Assembly: GCF_900100785.1 (NCBI RefSeq)
Contig: NZ_FNCP01000010.1
Location: 62,001 to 126,000 of the forward strand
DNA length: 64,000 bases
Direction: 5' to 3'
Origin: Desulfosporosinus hippei DSM 8344
Lineage (GTDB): Bacteria; Bacillota; Desulfitobacteriia; Desulfitobacteriales; Desulfitobacteriaceae
Every line of letters starts with the position of its first letter. Positions within the stretch are counted from its first letter, which is position 1. This document shows, piece by piece, positions 36,451 through 46,265 of this stretch. Under the pieces are notes generated by a model that made no database searches, was not told where the DNA came from, and saw nothing but the letters and a program-made list of their open reading frames with translations. Both the position numbers and the translations under genes were made by a program.

Positions 36451-38361
36451 TTATTGAAAAGATGGAAATAGTGACATATCCGTATGGGGCAAAAACAACG
36501 CGGCCATATATTCGTCCATATAGGTTACTCCGACTGAAAGTTCAACATAGGTCATTTTTTTTCCTAATTCTTCTGCTTCACGCCATGCATTTTGAGATAG
36601 CAAGGCCAGTCGTGCTCCTTTAACAGATGCATTTCCAACAAACTCAAACCGCTCCGGTTCAAGATCTGGAAGCAGCCCAATTTGGACTGAATCATGGATA
36701 TTTAGATAGTTGCCGAAACCACCTGCGATAATTATTCGGCTAATCATTTCAATATCTACTGCAACCATGTTTAATAATGAACGAATTCCAGCATAGATCG
36801 CACCTTTGGCTCGAATAACATTCTTAATATCGTTTTCAGTGATGACCACATCTTTCTCTCCACCGGCTTGATGAGCCCAGGCTAGAACAAACTCCTTATC
36901 ATCGGCAGTCGCTCTTAAGCGTTGCGAACCCGACTTATGCTCTAACTGAAAATTACCGGCACGGTCAATAATACCCGCGCTCAAAAGTTTAGCTATACAA
37001 TCCACAAGCCCCGATCCGCATATTCCTACAGGTGTCTGGTTATTGATAACTTTAAGGGATACATCCAAAGTTTCCGGATCCACAAAAATTCGTTCTATTG
37101 CCCCCGGCATAGCTCTCATTCCAAAGGTAATTCCTCCGCCTTCAAAACTGGGCCCTGCCGAACAGGCGCAAGCAACTAGCCAATCTTGGTTGCCAAGTAC
37201 AATTTCACCATTGGTGCCAATGTCGATAAAAAGTATAATATCTTCACCATTGGCTAAATCCGTCACCAAAGTTCCTGCTACAATATCCCCTCCAACATAA
37301 CTCGCTACTGAGGGATAGGAATGCACCAGGGCTTCGGGCAACATATGAAGCCCAAGCTCTCGAGCAGGATATGAGGGAACAGTTGTCATTGTAGGAATAT
37401 AAGGTTCCAAGCGAATGTACCGTGGATCTACGCCTAAGAATAGCTGAGTCATCGTAGTATTCCCGGCCACAACTGCACTTGAGATATCCTTACTACCCAA
37501 GGATTGACGAGCAAAGATCTTATCAAGCAGACCATTGACGGTTCCAACAACAGCATCCCTGATCTCCATTAAGTTCTGCTCTTTTTCAACCGCATAGACT
37601 ATACGTGTTATTACGTCATCCCCATATTTAGCCTGCTTATTATAAGTACCTTGTTGATCGACGATTTCACCCGTAATAAGATTTATGAGGTAAACAACAA
37701 CCGTCGTAGTACCAATATCAATAGCAACTCCATAAGGGGGGATATCATTCCCCTGTTCGATATGAGTAATCGTTAAACCAGCTTCAGTGTCAGTTATTGT
37801 GATGGATACATCCCAATTAGCTTTGCGAAGTAATTCCGGAAGATGTTTGAGTACAGATAAAGGAATATGGATGGGCTTTTCTCCTGTTTGTAAAACTCGA
37901 CGGAGTTCTATACTCAGGCGAGACCAATCACTTGAATTTTCCGTCAAGGTTGGCTTAGAAAGTGAAATTCTCTGCTTTCTTGCTAAAGGGTGACGTCCAA
38001 ATTTATCGAGTAAATCATGTTCGCTTTCCTGTAAGAGTCCTTTTTGTACATCCCCTAATAAAACTTGATGTTCTTGTAACCGTGACTCAGGAGGTACCTC
38101 AATGGTCATATCTCCTTGAATCAGTGTTTTGCAAGCCAGCCGTATCCCTTTAGAGAGTTGCTCAGGAGTGAGATTTCCGGTTCCATCAATAATGGGATCT
38201 CCACTTAACACGACAACTTTACAAGCACCACAAGTTCCCTTGCCTCCGCATCCGGATTTAACCGTAATACCGGCTTTTGCGGCTGCACTGAGCAGAGATG
38301 TACCATGAGTGACTTCTATAACGCGATTTTCGGGCATGAATTTAATTTGATACTGGGACAT
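36451..38361 (-). CDS. acsV: corrinoid protein reductive activator, ferredoxin-ASKHA fusion
   Basis: This 636-residue protein reactivates the inactive Co(II) corrinoid protein using ATP. An N-terminal 2Fe-2S domain has SGCGGKGTCGACK with a later LACKTL cysteine. The C-terminal two-thirds are an ASKHA ATPase with GVAIDIGTTTVVVYL, FIDIGTNGEIV and AGGFGNYL. I chose the ATG at 38361; the GTG at 38370 directly abuts the AAGGAA site. Genes for both corrinoid subunits flank it on either side in the operon. Confidence 0.93.
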   Translation of the reverse strand: MSQYQIKFMPENRVIEVTHGTSLLSAAAKAGITVKSGCGGKGTCGACKVVVLSGDPIIDGTGNLTPEQLSKGIRLACKTLIQGDMTIEVPPESRLQEHQVLLGDVQKGLLQESEHDLLDKFGRHPLARKQRISLSKPTLTENSSDWSRLSIELRRVLQTGEKPIHIPLSVLKHLPELLRKANWDVSITITDTEAGLTITHIEQGNDIPPYGVAIDIGTTTVVVYLINLITGEIVDQQGTYNKQAKYGDDVITRIVYAVEKEQNLMEIRDAVVGTVNGLLDKIFARQSLGSKDISSAVVAGNTTMTQLFLGVDPRYIRLEPYIPTMTTVPSYPARELGLHMLPEALVHSYPSVASYVGGDIVAGTLVTDLANGEDIILFIDIGTNGEIVLGNQDWLVACACSAGPSFEGGGITFGMRAMPGAIERIFVDPETLDVSLKVINNQTPVGICGSGLVDCIAKLLSAGIIDRAGNFQLEHKSGSQRLRATADDKEFVLAWAHQAGGEKDVVITENDIKNVIRAKGAIYAGIRSLLNMVAVDIEMISRIIIAGGFGNYLNIHDSVQIGLLPDLEPERFEFVGNASVKGARLALLSQNAWREAEELGKKMTYVELSVGVTYMDEYMAALFLPHTDMSLFPSFQ

Positions 38362-38454
38362 CGCATTCACTTCCTTACTTTACCAAGAAATCCCATTAGT
38401 GTGATCAATATTATAAAAACATCTTTCTTCCCTCTCATAGCCTATTACAGAGTC

Positions 38455-39780
38455 TTAGGACAAAGTTTTAGAGAATGATACAATTCCGCTGGATTCACGT
38501 GGCCCGACAACTACTTTCCAACCGGATAGTTCAGATAATTTGCCTGATATTACTGCCACATAGCCCGGAATTATGATGTTACGATGTTTTACTTTATCTG
38601 CGATACCACTGGCATTCATTGCTTCAACGATTTTTTCCGGTTCAAATTTACCTGCCGCATAGGCAGTAAGGACTGAGGTGCCATCCGTATCTATTGGAAG
38701 TATATAACTTGGAATCTTGGAAGTTTCCACTTCACCTTCAACGCTATAGTAGGTCAGGGAGAAGTTAGTAGTAATGTAGAATGGTGAATTTTCATCAACA
38801 TTACCTACAGAGTGTAATTTTGGTTCTACTTGAATTGGCTTTTGAGGATCAGTGTAAATGTTTTGTCTAAGTGTCATTAATGGTAGCAGATGAGCTTTCT
38901 TACTGGTTTTTAACACAACAGCACTAGCGTATTTTGCCACATAAACTGTGGCTTCCATTATTTCCTCCATTGGATCCTGGTTAACGGTAAAGGCAATGAC
39001 TGGGAAGCCAAAGGGGCGGAATTTCTTCTTAATAGCTAAACGCCGGAATTGGGTAAGATTCTCAAGGGTATTAACCGTAGTTCTTGAGCCGGGATCTAAA
39101 ACAAATTCTTTATACCCTAAAGCTTGTGCTTTAGTAACAAGTTCTTCGAGAGCTTCAAGACCTTCTGCCTTGATGATCACAGGAACAGAGTTATCTTTAG
39201 CCAGGTTAACCACAGCCTCATAATTATCCGCGGTCGCAGAACCGATAAGTGGTTTGCGGGATGCCAAAGGCTCTAAAGCTGCTTTTAAAGCAGCTACATC
39301 GTTGCTTAATAAGAGCAATGACTTATCAGTAGCTTCTGCAACAGTAGCGGCTACCTTAGCATAGCGTGCAGCATCTCCCGATTCTTGAACGATAGCTACA
39401 CCGTCGATAGAGTATTGTAGTCCGACCCGTTCAAATTCTAAGCCTTTGATTTCTTGAATCTTGGCACTTAACTCATCATCACTAAGGGAATCGGAGACAT
39501 GAATCAGCAAAGTTGTAGGATGATAAAATGTCTTATCATGACGGAAAAGAACAGTCTCATCACCAAGAACAGAGTCTTTACCAAATTTTATAGCTTTGAT
39601 AGGGGGGGCTGCTGCAGAGTCTAAGTTTTCTCTGGCTGCCTCGGTTACATATGGGCATGAATCTAAAGCAGCTTTTCCCGAAGCCAATGCCATAGCAAAT
39701 GCTAAACAAGTTGGCACTCCACATTCTCCGCAGTTTTTCTTGGGTAATTGTTTATAGATTTCTAAACCTGTTAGAGCCAT
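38455..39780 (-). CDS. acsC: corrinoid/iron-sulfur protein large subunit
   Basis: The 441-residue subunit binds the 4Fe-4S cluster that reduces cobalamin. The N-terminal cluster ligands are C17, C20, C25 and C42 (NCGECGVPTC...CPY), as in characterised AcsC. The C-terminal part is the TIM-barrel/B12-binding region. AAAGGGGA precedes the ATG. A strong hairpin (39843-39876) lies between acsB and this gene and may adjust relative expression. Confidence 0.95.
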   Translation of the reverse strand: MALTGLEIYKQLPKKNCGECGVPTCLAFAMALASGKAALDSCPYVTEAARENLDSAAAPPIKAIKFGKDSVLGDETVLFRHDKTFYHPTTLLIHVSDSLSDDELSAKIQEIKGLEFERVGLQYSIDGVAIVQESGDAARYAKVAATVAEATDKSLLLLSNDVAALKAALEPLASRKPLIGSATADNYEAVVNLAKDNSVPVIIKAEGLEALEELVTKAQALGYKEFVLDPGSRTTVNTLENLTQFRRLAIKKKFRPFGFPVIAFTVNQDPMEEIMEATVYVAKYASAVVLKTSKKAHLLPLMTLRQNIYTDPQKPIQVEPKLHSVGNVDENSPFYITTNFSLTYYSVEGEVETSKIPSYILPIDTDGTSVLTAYAAGKFEPEKIVEAMNASGIADKVKHRNIIIPGYVAVISGKLSELSGWKVVVGPRESSGIVSFSKTLS

Positions 39781-39842
39781 TTTAAATCCCCTTTCTAATA
39801 GATCTCGAATAAGAAGCAGACTTGCAAGGTCATTAGAAACTT

Positions 39843-39876
39843 GGCTAGCGCCTAGTTCTAGACATAGGCGATAGCC
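39843..39876 (-). repeat. hairpin in the acsB-acsC intergenic space
   Basis: GGCTA-G-CGCCTA (39843-39854) pairs with TAGGCG-A-TAGCC (39865-39876): 11 pairs with one mismatch around a 10-nt loop. It is 19 bp before the acsB stop in plus-strand coordinates' sense of order, that is, downstream of acsC? No: acsB (39896-42076) is transcribed first, then this hairpin, then acsC. No T-run follows, so an RNA-processing or stability element fits better than a terminator. Confidence 0.5.
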
Positions 39877-39895
39877 ATAGTTTCAATAATGCTGT

Positions 39896-42076
39896 TTACA
39901 TAAGAGGGTCAAGGCCAAAGCATGGATGTCCATTTTCCTCAAGGAAAGGAATGATTTCTTCTGCAGTTGTACCTACTGACTCATCCGCAATTTTATCAAT
40001 GAAGTCTGCACCCAAACCTTCATCAATTGAGCGTTGAACAAAGTCTTCACCCAAGAAATCTTTCAGCTCTTTAGGCATCCAAACAATTCTCGCGATTCCA
40101 CCATCGGCAGGAATGAACTTTTTACTGAGCAGGTATGTTCTTCCAATTCCCATAAAGCCTGGAGTCTGCATTCCACCGCCACAGGTTCCGGCTAGTGAGG
40201 AGAAGGTCATACCACAAGGAGTCATTCCAGAATGCTCACGGGTTGTTAACATAAGTCCGTTTGCTTCGGGAACAATAGCCATGATAGCTTCAAAACATCC
40301 GCAGGATGTCATTGGCCTATCCATTAGAGTATAGAGATTGACCTCTTCTAAGGTATTGTTAGAAGCTTTATATAGATAGTCATTGCATGATTGCCACATA
40401 CCTTTTAATTCATCAATTGCTGGTCCCTTAGGAATTGGCTGGTTCGGTCCGTTGGGAGCTATCTCATGAGATGCTTTAGCATCTAACCAGCTTACGGCAC
40501 CGCATAGACCAACCCGTTCCGGAGTAGTAATACAAACGTGATTTGGGGCAAAGGACTGGCAAAGCAAGCAAGAGTAAAAGTCTTCAACAGACTCGTCAGT
40601 CAAGCTCCTCATGCGGTCGTCACGAGCTCTATAACGTTCACGTGCAATAACAATGCCTTCATCAACCGCAGCTTGGTCAAGCATGATAGTAACCTCGACA
40701 CGGTCGATAATTGCTGGGAATTCTTCTTTTAACTTAGCAATTAAGAGATCACCAAAGTGTTTCATTAAGAAACCTTTGGCTCTGGCATCTTTAGATATCC
40801 GTACCCAGCACAAGTCACGTTGAGCCACGTGCCAAACGCCTTCACCATAGTTCGCAAAATAGTGAATTCGACGTTCAAAAACTCCTTCAAAATCTTCCTG
40901 CATCTTACGTCCGTAAATATCGATTTTAAGTCCCAAGGGAAGTTTGGTTCCTTCCGGAACGGTATCAATATCGGGACCAATTACCGTGACCTGACCGTCT
41001 ACGATATTATCGGGCCCAACCATTCGGACTAGTTCAAAAGCGGTGGTTCGTCCACCACCAAATTCGACGTAGGTGTCTCCTTTGCGGATCGTCTCACCCT
41101 CAAACGCCGGCCCAAAGTTAATCGGAATCGGTAGTTCGATATTGGTTAACTTAATTCCGCGAACTTCCATAGCCAAGGGGACTATTTTCTCATAATCGGG
41201 TTCGGATATATACCAATCTGGGATTTGCATGTCTTCAGACAGGGTTTGATCCGTCAAAACTGGGAAGCCCATGAAAATTGCGCCCATTGATGCAGCAATC
41301 TTGACATCATCCAATTCGCCAAGATTGAGAACGAAAGCCCGGACTCTACGACGTTGATAATCACGATGGTTTTCCCGTTCTCCCGCCGGAATCCCACCGA
41401 AAGCAAGCCCTGCACGGAAGGCATAGTTCACAGCATGGATAATTTGAGTAAAGTTTCCTACAGGGAAAGCGATGTAGTCTTCTCCGATTTTAACGTTTAA
41501 TTCAAGCAATTGCTCGATGATCTCATCGCAGAGAAAGATCATGAACCCTTTTCCCATTAGGTTATCGACGATTTTCTTAGCGGCCTGAGAATCTTTTGCC
41601 CGTCCTAAAATAACTGCAACTCCGGGAATCGTCCAGTCAACCATCTTAATACCATGTTTCCGAACTATCGGGTCACCAAGGAATCCTGTCCAAGGTTTAA
41701 CTTTTGGTTGCTCTCCACGCAAATAATTAAGTGTCTCAATAATTTCCGCAGCATAGAGTACAGACTCACCCCATAGCCGAGCATTATCAAACGTTAAATC
41801 TGTGCGAATTTGACTGCGCATGCGATTCAGAATCGGAACCAATTCACCTAATTTGGTAACCTTTTCTCCAGAAAGGCAGGTGATAACCGGAAGGTGATAT
41901 GCTGTATCTGGATAACCAACTTCTTGCTCTGTACCATAATCTTTAATTGCCCGATTTAATAAGATTTCCGCATAGGTCATCGCAATGGTAGTACCATCGT
42001 AGGCTCTGCGTAAGAGTTTTTTAGGCTGATTATTGGGGTCCTTAATTGCGTCTGCGTAAATTTCCTCCATAGACAT
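39896..42076 (-). CDS. acsB: CO-methylating acetyl-CoA synthase (ACS, cluster A subunit)
   Basis: The 726-residue enzyme joins CO, a methyl group and CoA into acetyl-CoA. All cluster A ligands are visible: CLLCQSFAPNHVC followed ten residues later by the fourth cysteine (GLCGAV), spacing identical to the Moorella enzyme, and the distal nickel site SCGCFEA. I chose the ATG at 42076 because AAAGGAGG lies 7 bases before it; an ATG at 42082 would almost touch that site. It directly follows acsA by 16 bp. Confidence 0.96.
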   Translation of the reverse strand: MSMEEIYADAIKDPNNQPKKLLRRAYDGTTIAMTYAEILLNRAIKDYGTEQEVGYPDTAYHLPVITCLSGEKVTKLGELVPILNRMRSQIRTDLTFDNARLWGESVLYAAEIIETLNYLRGEQPKVKPWTGFLGDPIVRKHGIKMVDWTIPGVAVILGRAKDSQAAKKIVDNLMGKGFMIFLCDEIIEQLLELNVKIGEDYIAFPVGNFTQIIHAVNYAFRAGLAFGGIPAGERENHRDYQRRRVRAFVLNLGELDDVKIAASMGAIFMGFPVLTDQTLSEDMQIPDWYISEPDYEKIVPLAMEVRGIKLTNIELPIPINFGPAFEGETIRKGDTYVEFGGGRTTAFELVRMVGPDNIVDGQVTVIGPDIDTVPEGTKLPLGLKIDIYGRKMQEDFEGVFERRIHYFANYGEGVWHVAQRDLCWVRISKDARAKGFLMKHFGDLLIAKLKEEFPAIIDRVEVTIMLDQAAVDEGIVIARERYRARDDRMRSLTDESVEDFYSCLLCQSFAPNHVCITTPERVGLCGAVSWLDAKASHEIAPNGPNQPIPKGPAIDELKGMWQSCNDYLYKASNNTLEEVNLYTLMDRPMTSCGCFEAIMAIVPEANGLMLTTREHSGMTPCGMTFSSLAGTCGGGMQTPGFMGIGRTYLLSKKFIPADGGIARIVWMPKELKDFLGEDFVQRSIDEGLGADFIDKIADESVGTTAEEIIPFLEENGHPCFGLDPLM

Positions 42077-42092
42077 ATACATTCCTCCTTTC

Positions 42093-44111
42093 TTACCAAC
42101 CTTGGGCTAATGCTGTCTCATTTTTTTCCGCTGTTTGCTTATGAATGCCTAATTTCCAAGTTCTATACTCCAAAGCATCGATTAGCTTTGATGCTCCAAG
42201 GACAGGATCAACTTCAAATATGAAATTGCCGCCAAAAACATCATGGGCAATTTGGGTTGTAATACCATAGACTAGGTCACTGCCTTCAACAGGAGGCAAG
42301 GAACCAACATGAGTAGGCAGTCCCATAGTGACACACCAAGATCCAATCGCAACTGCTTTTTCATGCATGGCCTCAGGAGCAGATGCAACAAACGGAACTT
42401 TAGGTATATCCACTCCAAGTTCATTGGCCATAGCGACAGCTAAATCAACAGCACGACTGTTATCTACACAAGAGCCCACATGGAAGACTAGCGGCAGGCC
42501 TGTTGCCAATTGGGGATTTGCTGCTTCTAAGGTTTGAATAAAGGATTTTAATCCTTCTCCGGCGTAAGTATCCACGGCAGATGGCGACATTAAGCCAAAT
42601 TTGGCAAACGCTCCTGATGAACAGCCGGTAGAAATAACAAAAACGTCATTTTTCACAAGCTCTTTTAGAACAATATTGTGGGATTCATCTTGGGCACGTT
42701 TAAGGTTGTTACAGCCAGCCATTAGTGCAACCCCTTTGATTTGGCCACTCAATATTGCATTAGTGAGCACTGAGATCGGACGCTCGGGATTGATTTTTGA
42801 GAAGATTTCAGTAAGGGCTTCTACACTGAAACCTGCAACAAGCTTATGTTTTTCATTAGGTATAGAAATTTTCTTAGGATCACGATTTTTGTAAGCTTCA
42901 ATTGCTATTCTGATAAGCTTCTTAGCATCATCCATGGCCGAAGTGGTATTAAAGGCAATGTGTTGAGCACTAGGAACTTTCATAATTGCTTCTGTTGTAA
43001 CTACCTTTGTATGGTAACATTCAGCAAGGGTTTGGACAGCCGGATAGATACATTGAATATCTACAACCATTGCGTCAAGAGCACCAGTAAGGATAGCCAT
43101 TTCTTGAGAAGCAGAAGAGGTAGCTAGGTAAACACCTTCCCTCATGAGCAATTCATTTCCAGTACAGCAGATCCCTACGATATTAACGCCTTCAGCTCCT
43201 GCCTTTTCGGCATCAGCCTTCATTGCCCGTGCCGCGGCAACTACCATTTCACTTAACACAGGATTGTGCCCGTGCACAGCAATATTGACCATTTTAGGAT
43301 CAATTACCCCTAAGTTAGCTTCTGAAACAATAGGTTGTGGGATTCCAAACAACACATCGCTTAGGTTTGTTCCGATATATTCTCCGCCAAGGTCAGCAAG
43401 AGCACTTTTTAGTCCGCCAAAGATGATATTTACTGGGTCACTGTCAACACCCATAGCTGTTTGAGCTATAAGTTCTGTAATAGATCCATCAATATTTCTC
43501 GGCATAATATTGGTGTGTTGGAATTTCCGACGCCGTCCTTCTGTCATGAAAGAATCTAGGAAGGCCAAAGGGCGATCCTGATAGCGCCCGAAGTCTGCAT
43601 ACCCAATTTCTACAACATCTCTAAGAATGTCCTTATCTTCACGATCTAAAGTTTCTACTCCCAACTTCTGTGCTAATTTACGAAGCTTTTCAGGAGATTT
43701 AATTTCATAATCGCCAGCATGTCCGTCGACTAAGGCATGAGCTGTATGCAATACATGACGTGCATGTTCGGAGTGAGATGCAGCTCCTCCGGCGATCATT
43801 CGAACTATATTACGCGATACAATAGTATAGGCAGAAGCTCCACAAATTCCACGACTGCCAGGACCATCATCCTTTTTAACCCGACAAGGCCCAGCAATAC
43901 AGATACGACAGCAAATTCCTTTGTATCCAAATGCGCATTGAGGTTGTTGAGCAACTACTCGATCATAAACCGTCTCAATATTTTTATCCTTAATCATGTC
44001 CAACATTTGAAGGGCACCTGGGTCGGTTGTACGAATGGGATTCTTCGGATCTACAACTCGTGGTGCATCGGATGGTCGGGCGGTATGGGTTAAATCCCGA
44101 TATCTAGGCAT
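42093..44111 (-). CDS. acsA: anaerobic CO dehydrogenase catalytic subunit
   Basis: The 672-residue nickel-iron CO dehydrogenase interconverts CO2 and CO for acetyl-CoA synthase. N-terminal cluster ligands are C59, C67 (cluster D) and C68, C71, C76, C90 (cluster B), at the same residue numbers I recall for the Moorella subunit. The C-cluster region includes HGHNPVLSEM, VGICCTGNELL and HVGSCVDNSRA. AGGAGGGTG precedes the ATG. It lies 68 bp downstream of cooC. Confidence 0.96.
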   Translation of the reverse strand: MPRYRDLTHTARPSDAPRVVDPKNPIRTTDPGALQMLDMIKDKNIETVYDRVVAQQPQCAFGYKGICCRICIAGPCRVKKDDGPGSRGICGASAYTIVSRNIVRMIAGGAASHSEHARHVLHTAHALVDGHAGDYEIKSPEKLRKLAQKLGVETLDREDKDILRDVVEIGYADFGRYQDRPLAFLDSFMTEGRRRKFQHTNIMPRNIDGSITELIAQTAMGVDSDPVNIIFGGLKSALADLGGEYIGTNLSDVLFGIPQPIVSEANLGVIDPKMVNIAVHGHNPVLSEMVVAAARAMKADAEKAGAEGVNIVGICCTGNELLMREGVYLATSSASQEMAILTGALDAMVVDIQCIYPAVQTLAECYHTKVVTTEAIMKVPSAQHIAFNTTSAMDDAKKLIRIAIEAYKNRDPKKISIPNEKHKLVAGFSVEALTEIFSKINPERPISVLTNAILSGQIKGVALMAGCNNLKRAQDESHNIVLKELVKNDVFVISTGCSSGAFAKFGLMSPSAVDTYAGEGLKSFIQTLEAANPQLATGLPLVFHVGSCVDNSRAVDLAVAMANELGVDIPKVPFVASAPEAMHEKAVAIGSWCVTMGLPTHVGSLPPVEGSDLVYGITTQIAHDVFGGNFIFEVDPVLGASKLIDALEYRTWKLGIHKQTAEKNETALAQGW

Positions 44112-44179
44112 ATTACACCCTCCTCTTTTCTAAAATCTTGTCTCAGACAAATACTCACATCTTTACTACGAAACCTCTG

Positions 44180-44944
44180 TCATCTCCCTTCGTCAACGAT
44201 TTTTTGATAAATTGTATTGAGCTCAACTCCCAGAGACCCGCCAGGTAATTCTAGATTACCTGTATTTAAGGACATTTCCAACAGCTCGTCACTGTAAGGG
44301 ATGATGCCAATAAGCTGTTCTGAAGGAAAGTGGTCTCTAAGAAAATTTTCATCTTTAGGATTACGAACTTTATTGCCGACGACAAGGACTCGAGGTATAC
44401 CTAGCTCTGCAGCAAGTTTTTGAATAACTTTTACAGTCTGAACACTAACTTTACTGGGTTCAGTAACAATAACCAAAACATCGACACCCAAAGCCGTTCC
44501 CCTGGTAAGTTGTTCGATTCCTGCACCCATATCTAAAATAACAGTATCTTTTTCACCAAGGATCAGTGAATTAACCAAAGCACGCAAAAAGCTGTTTTCT
44601 TTGCAATAACAAGAAGTTCCTCCGCCCTTTACATTGCCCATGCGAAAGAATCTAAGATCACCTAAAGAAACACTGTAATCATCTAAAACATCATCTACAT
44701 TAGGATTCAGGGGATAATAGGTTCCACTCCCCCCCATACGCTCTTCAATTAGTTCTTTCATATCAACAATAGGTTTTAAATTTGCCAAAGTATCATCAGG
44801 TATTCCTAAGATAGTTCCTAAACTAGCATCCGGGTCAGCATCAACCGCCAAAACGGAAATATCTTTATGGGATAGCCATTGGGCAAAATTAGCAGCAAAG
44901 GTAGTCTTACCAACGCCGCCTTTGCCAGAAATTGCTATTTTCAA
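44180..44944 (-). CDS. cooC: CooC nickel-insertion accessory ATPase
   Basis: A 254-residue P-loop ATPase that helps load nickel into the CO dehydrogenase C-cluster. The motifs are GKGGVGKTTFAANFA, DADPDASLGT and the CooC cysteine pair in GGTSCYCKEN. It starts with TTG after GGAGG. It is the first gene of the acs operon, directly before acsA; a second, clearly different CooC-like gene lies further down. The upstream region carries the 16-bp element shared with fixA. Confidence 0.94.
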   Translation of the reverse strand: MKIAISGKGGVGKTTFAANFAQWLSHKDISVLAVDADPDASLGTILGIPDDTLANLKPIVDMKELIEERMGGSGTYYPLNPNVDDVLDDYSVSLGDLRFFRMGNVKGGGTSCYCKENSFLRALVNSLILGEKDTVILDMGAGIEQLTRGTALGVDVLVIVTEPSKVSVQTVKVIQKLAAELGIPRVLVVGNKVRNPKDENFLRDHFPSEQLIGIIPYSDELLEMSLNTGNLELPGGSLGVELNTIYQKIVDEGR

Positions 44945-45410
44945 AAAGCCTCCACTCCTTTACAGCGAAAACACAAATCATTATCAAAATCTTGCGATTT
45001 TATTAATTATGTATTCTTTTTTTGTTGGCTAAATCCTGCAAACTTTCTGAATATATTTTTTATTTTATATAATTTTTCAATATTACAATATTAATCATAC
45101 TAATATCAAGGTAATCATTGCGGAAATTTAGTATAATATTCAGTATATTTTGAAATCTATTTTTTAAACTGATATTTCTGTTAAGTCATGTGTTTTAACT
45201 CTAACTAATACTGACACACCAGTTCATTTGTTTTTTGGGTTTAGAACAAATGACAATAATTCTATCTTCGTTATTTCAGATCTTAATTCCTTACGAGTTC
45301 TAAATAATTCAGATTTGAGAATCCCTATTGATTGAGCCTATCATTCATGGGTTAATCTCAGAGGTTCACCTCCTTTTTAGAAACCGTAATAGATGAATAA
45401 TATTCATATT
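44945..45410. other. 466-bp intergenic region upstream of the acs operon
   Basis: Very AT-rich, between cooC and degV-like genes that both point leftward, so it is the acs leader/promoter region. It holds the element at 45079-45094. It also has AATATTCAGTA at 45135-45145 (a copy lies at 15820-15830 upstream of fixA) and a lone perfect Shine-Dalgarno-like AAGGAGGTGA on the minus strand (45375-45366) with only a 7-codon frame after it. No gene is supported. Confidence 0.55.
45064..45094 (-). promoter_or_regulatory. candidate acs operon promoter with 16-bp element shared with fixABCX
   Basis: On the minus strand TTAATATTGTAATATT (45094-45079) is followed 9 nt later by TATAAA (45069-45064; a TATATA 7 nt away is an alternative), about 120 bp before cooC. 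An alternative reading is TTGATA (45109-45104)-N18-TAATAT (45085-45080), in which the element would cover the -10 box. Confidence 0.4.
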
Positions 45411-46265
45411 CTAATAAGGCCACGGATGGAATGTTAATCCAAACGCGCCTGCTCCAACATGTGTAGCGATGACAGGACCTGCCTCAAACAAACGAACTTC
45501 ATGCTCTGGATAACGTTCCTTAAGTTCGTTAAGCAATATTACCCCTTCATCAGGTATATTGACATGCATTACACAAATCCTATAGCGTTTTCCTGAAGAT
45601 AAAGCTCGTATCAATTCGTCTAGTACACATTGCCATGCCCTGGAACGGGAACGAACTTTGTCAAAAACATCAATATGAGCACTATCATTAAAGTAGAGAA
45701 TCGGCTTTATCTGAAGTAAAGTCCCAACCAATGCAGCTGCTCCACCAATTCGACCACCTTTTCTAAGGTTATCCAAAGTATTGACTATAAAATACAACTC
45801 TGTTTCATGTACAAGGCTTTTTAAACGCTCCATAATTTCAATAACACTAAGACCCTGTTGGGCCCATTCAGCAGCAGCCCAGGCTAAAACACCCAGTCCT
45901 AAAGCCGATGATCTAGAATCAAAGATATGAATATCTGACTTAGAAGCTAACTCTTTTGCCATTTGAGCTGAATGGATAGTGCCACTGATGGCCGAAGAAA
46001 TATGAATACTTATGATATCTTCGACACCCTCTGCAAACATCGCTTCATAAGCTTCTAAAAACTTGCCAACAGAAGGTTGAGATGTTGTTGATAGACCAGA
46101 TATCCGACTTAACTTTTCGAAATAAACACGATTGCTTAATTCTGTTTCAGGATATGTTTCATCCCCAATATTTACATTAAGGGGTACAACGCAAATCTGA
46201 AATTGATCTAAGATATCCTTTGATAAATATCCCGTAGAGTCCATGACAATCCCTATTTTCCTCAA
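45411..46265 (-). CDS. DegV family fatty-acid-binding protein
   Basis: The 284 residues match the DegV family, whose Gram-positive members (FakB) bind fatty acids for the FakA kinase. Visible segments are IGIVMDSTGYL, the TTSQPSVG loop, SIHISSAISGTIHSA and DNLRKGGRIGG. It starts with TTG after AAGGAG. A second DegV gene lies at 62441-63313. No fakA is in the window, so the partner kinase would be elsewhere. Confidence 0.9.
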   Translation of the reverse strand: MRKIGIVMDSTGYLSKDILDQFQICVVPLNVNIGDETYPETELSNRVYFEKLSRISGLSTTSQPSVGKFLEAYEAMFAEGVEDIISIHISSAISGTIHSAQMAKELASKSDIHIFDSRSSALGLGVLAWAAAEWAQQGLSVIEIMERLKSLVHETELYFIVNTLDNLRKGGRIGGAAALVGTLLQIKPILYFNDSAHIDVFDKVRSRSRAWQCVLDELIRALSSGKRYRICVMHVNIPDEGVILLNELKERYPEHEVRLFEAGPVIATHVGAGAFGLTFHPWPY

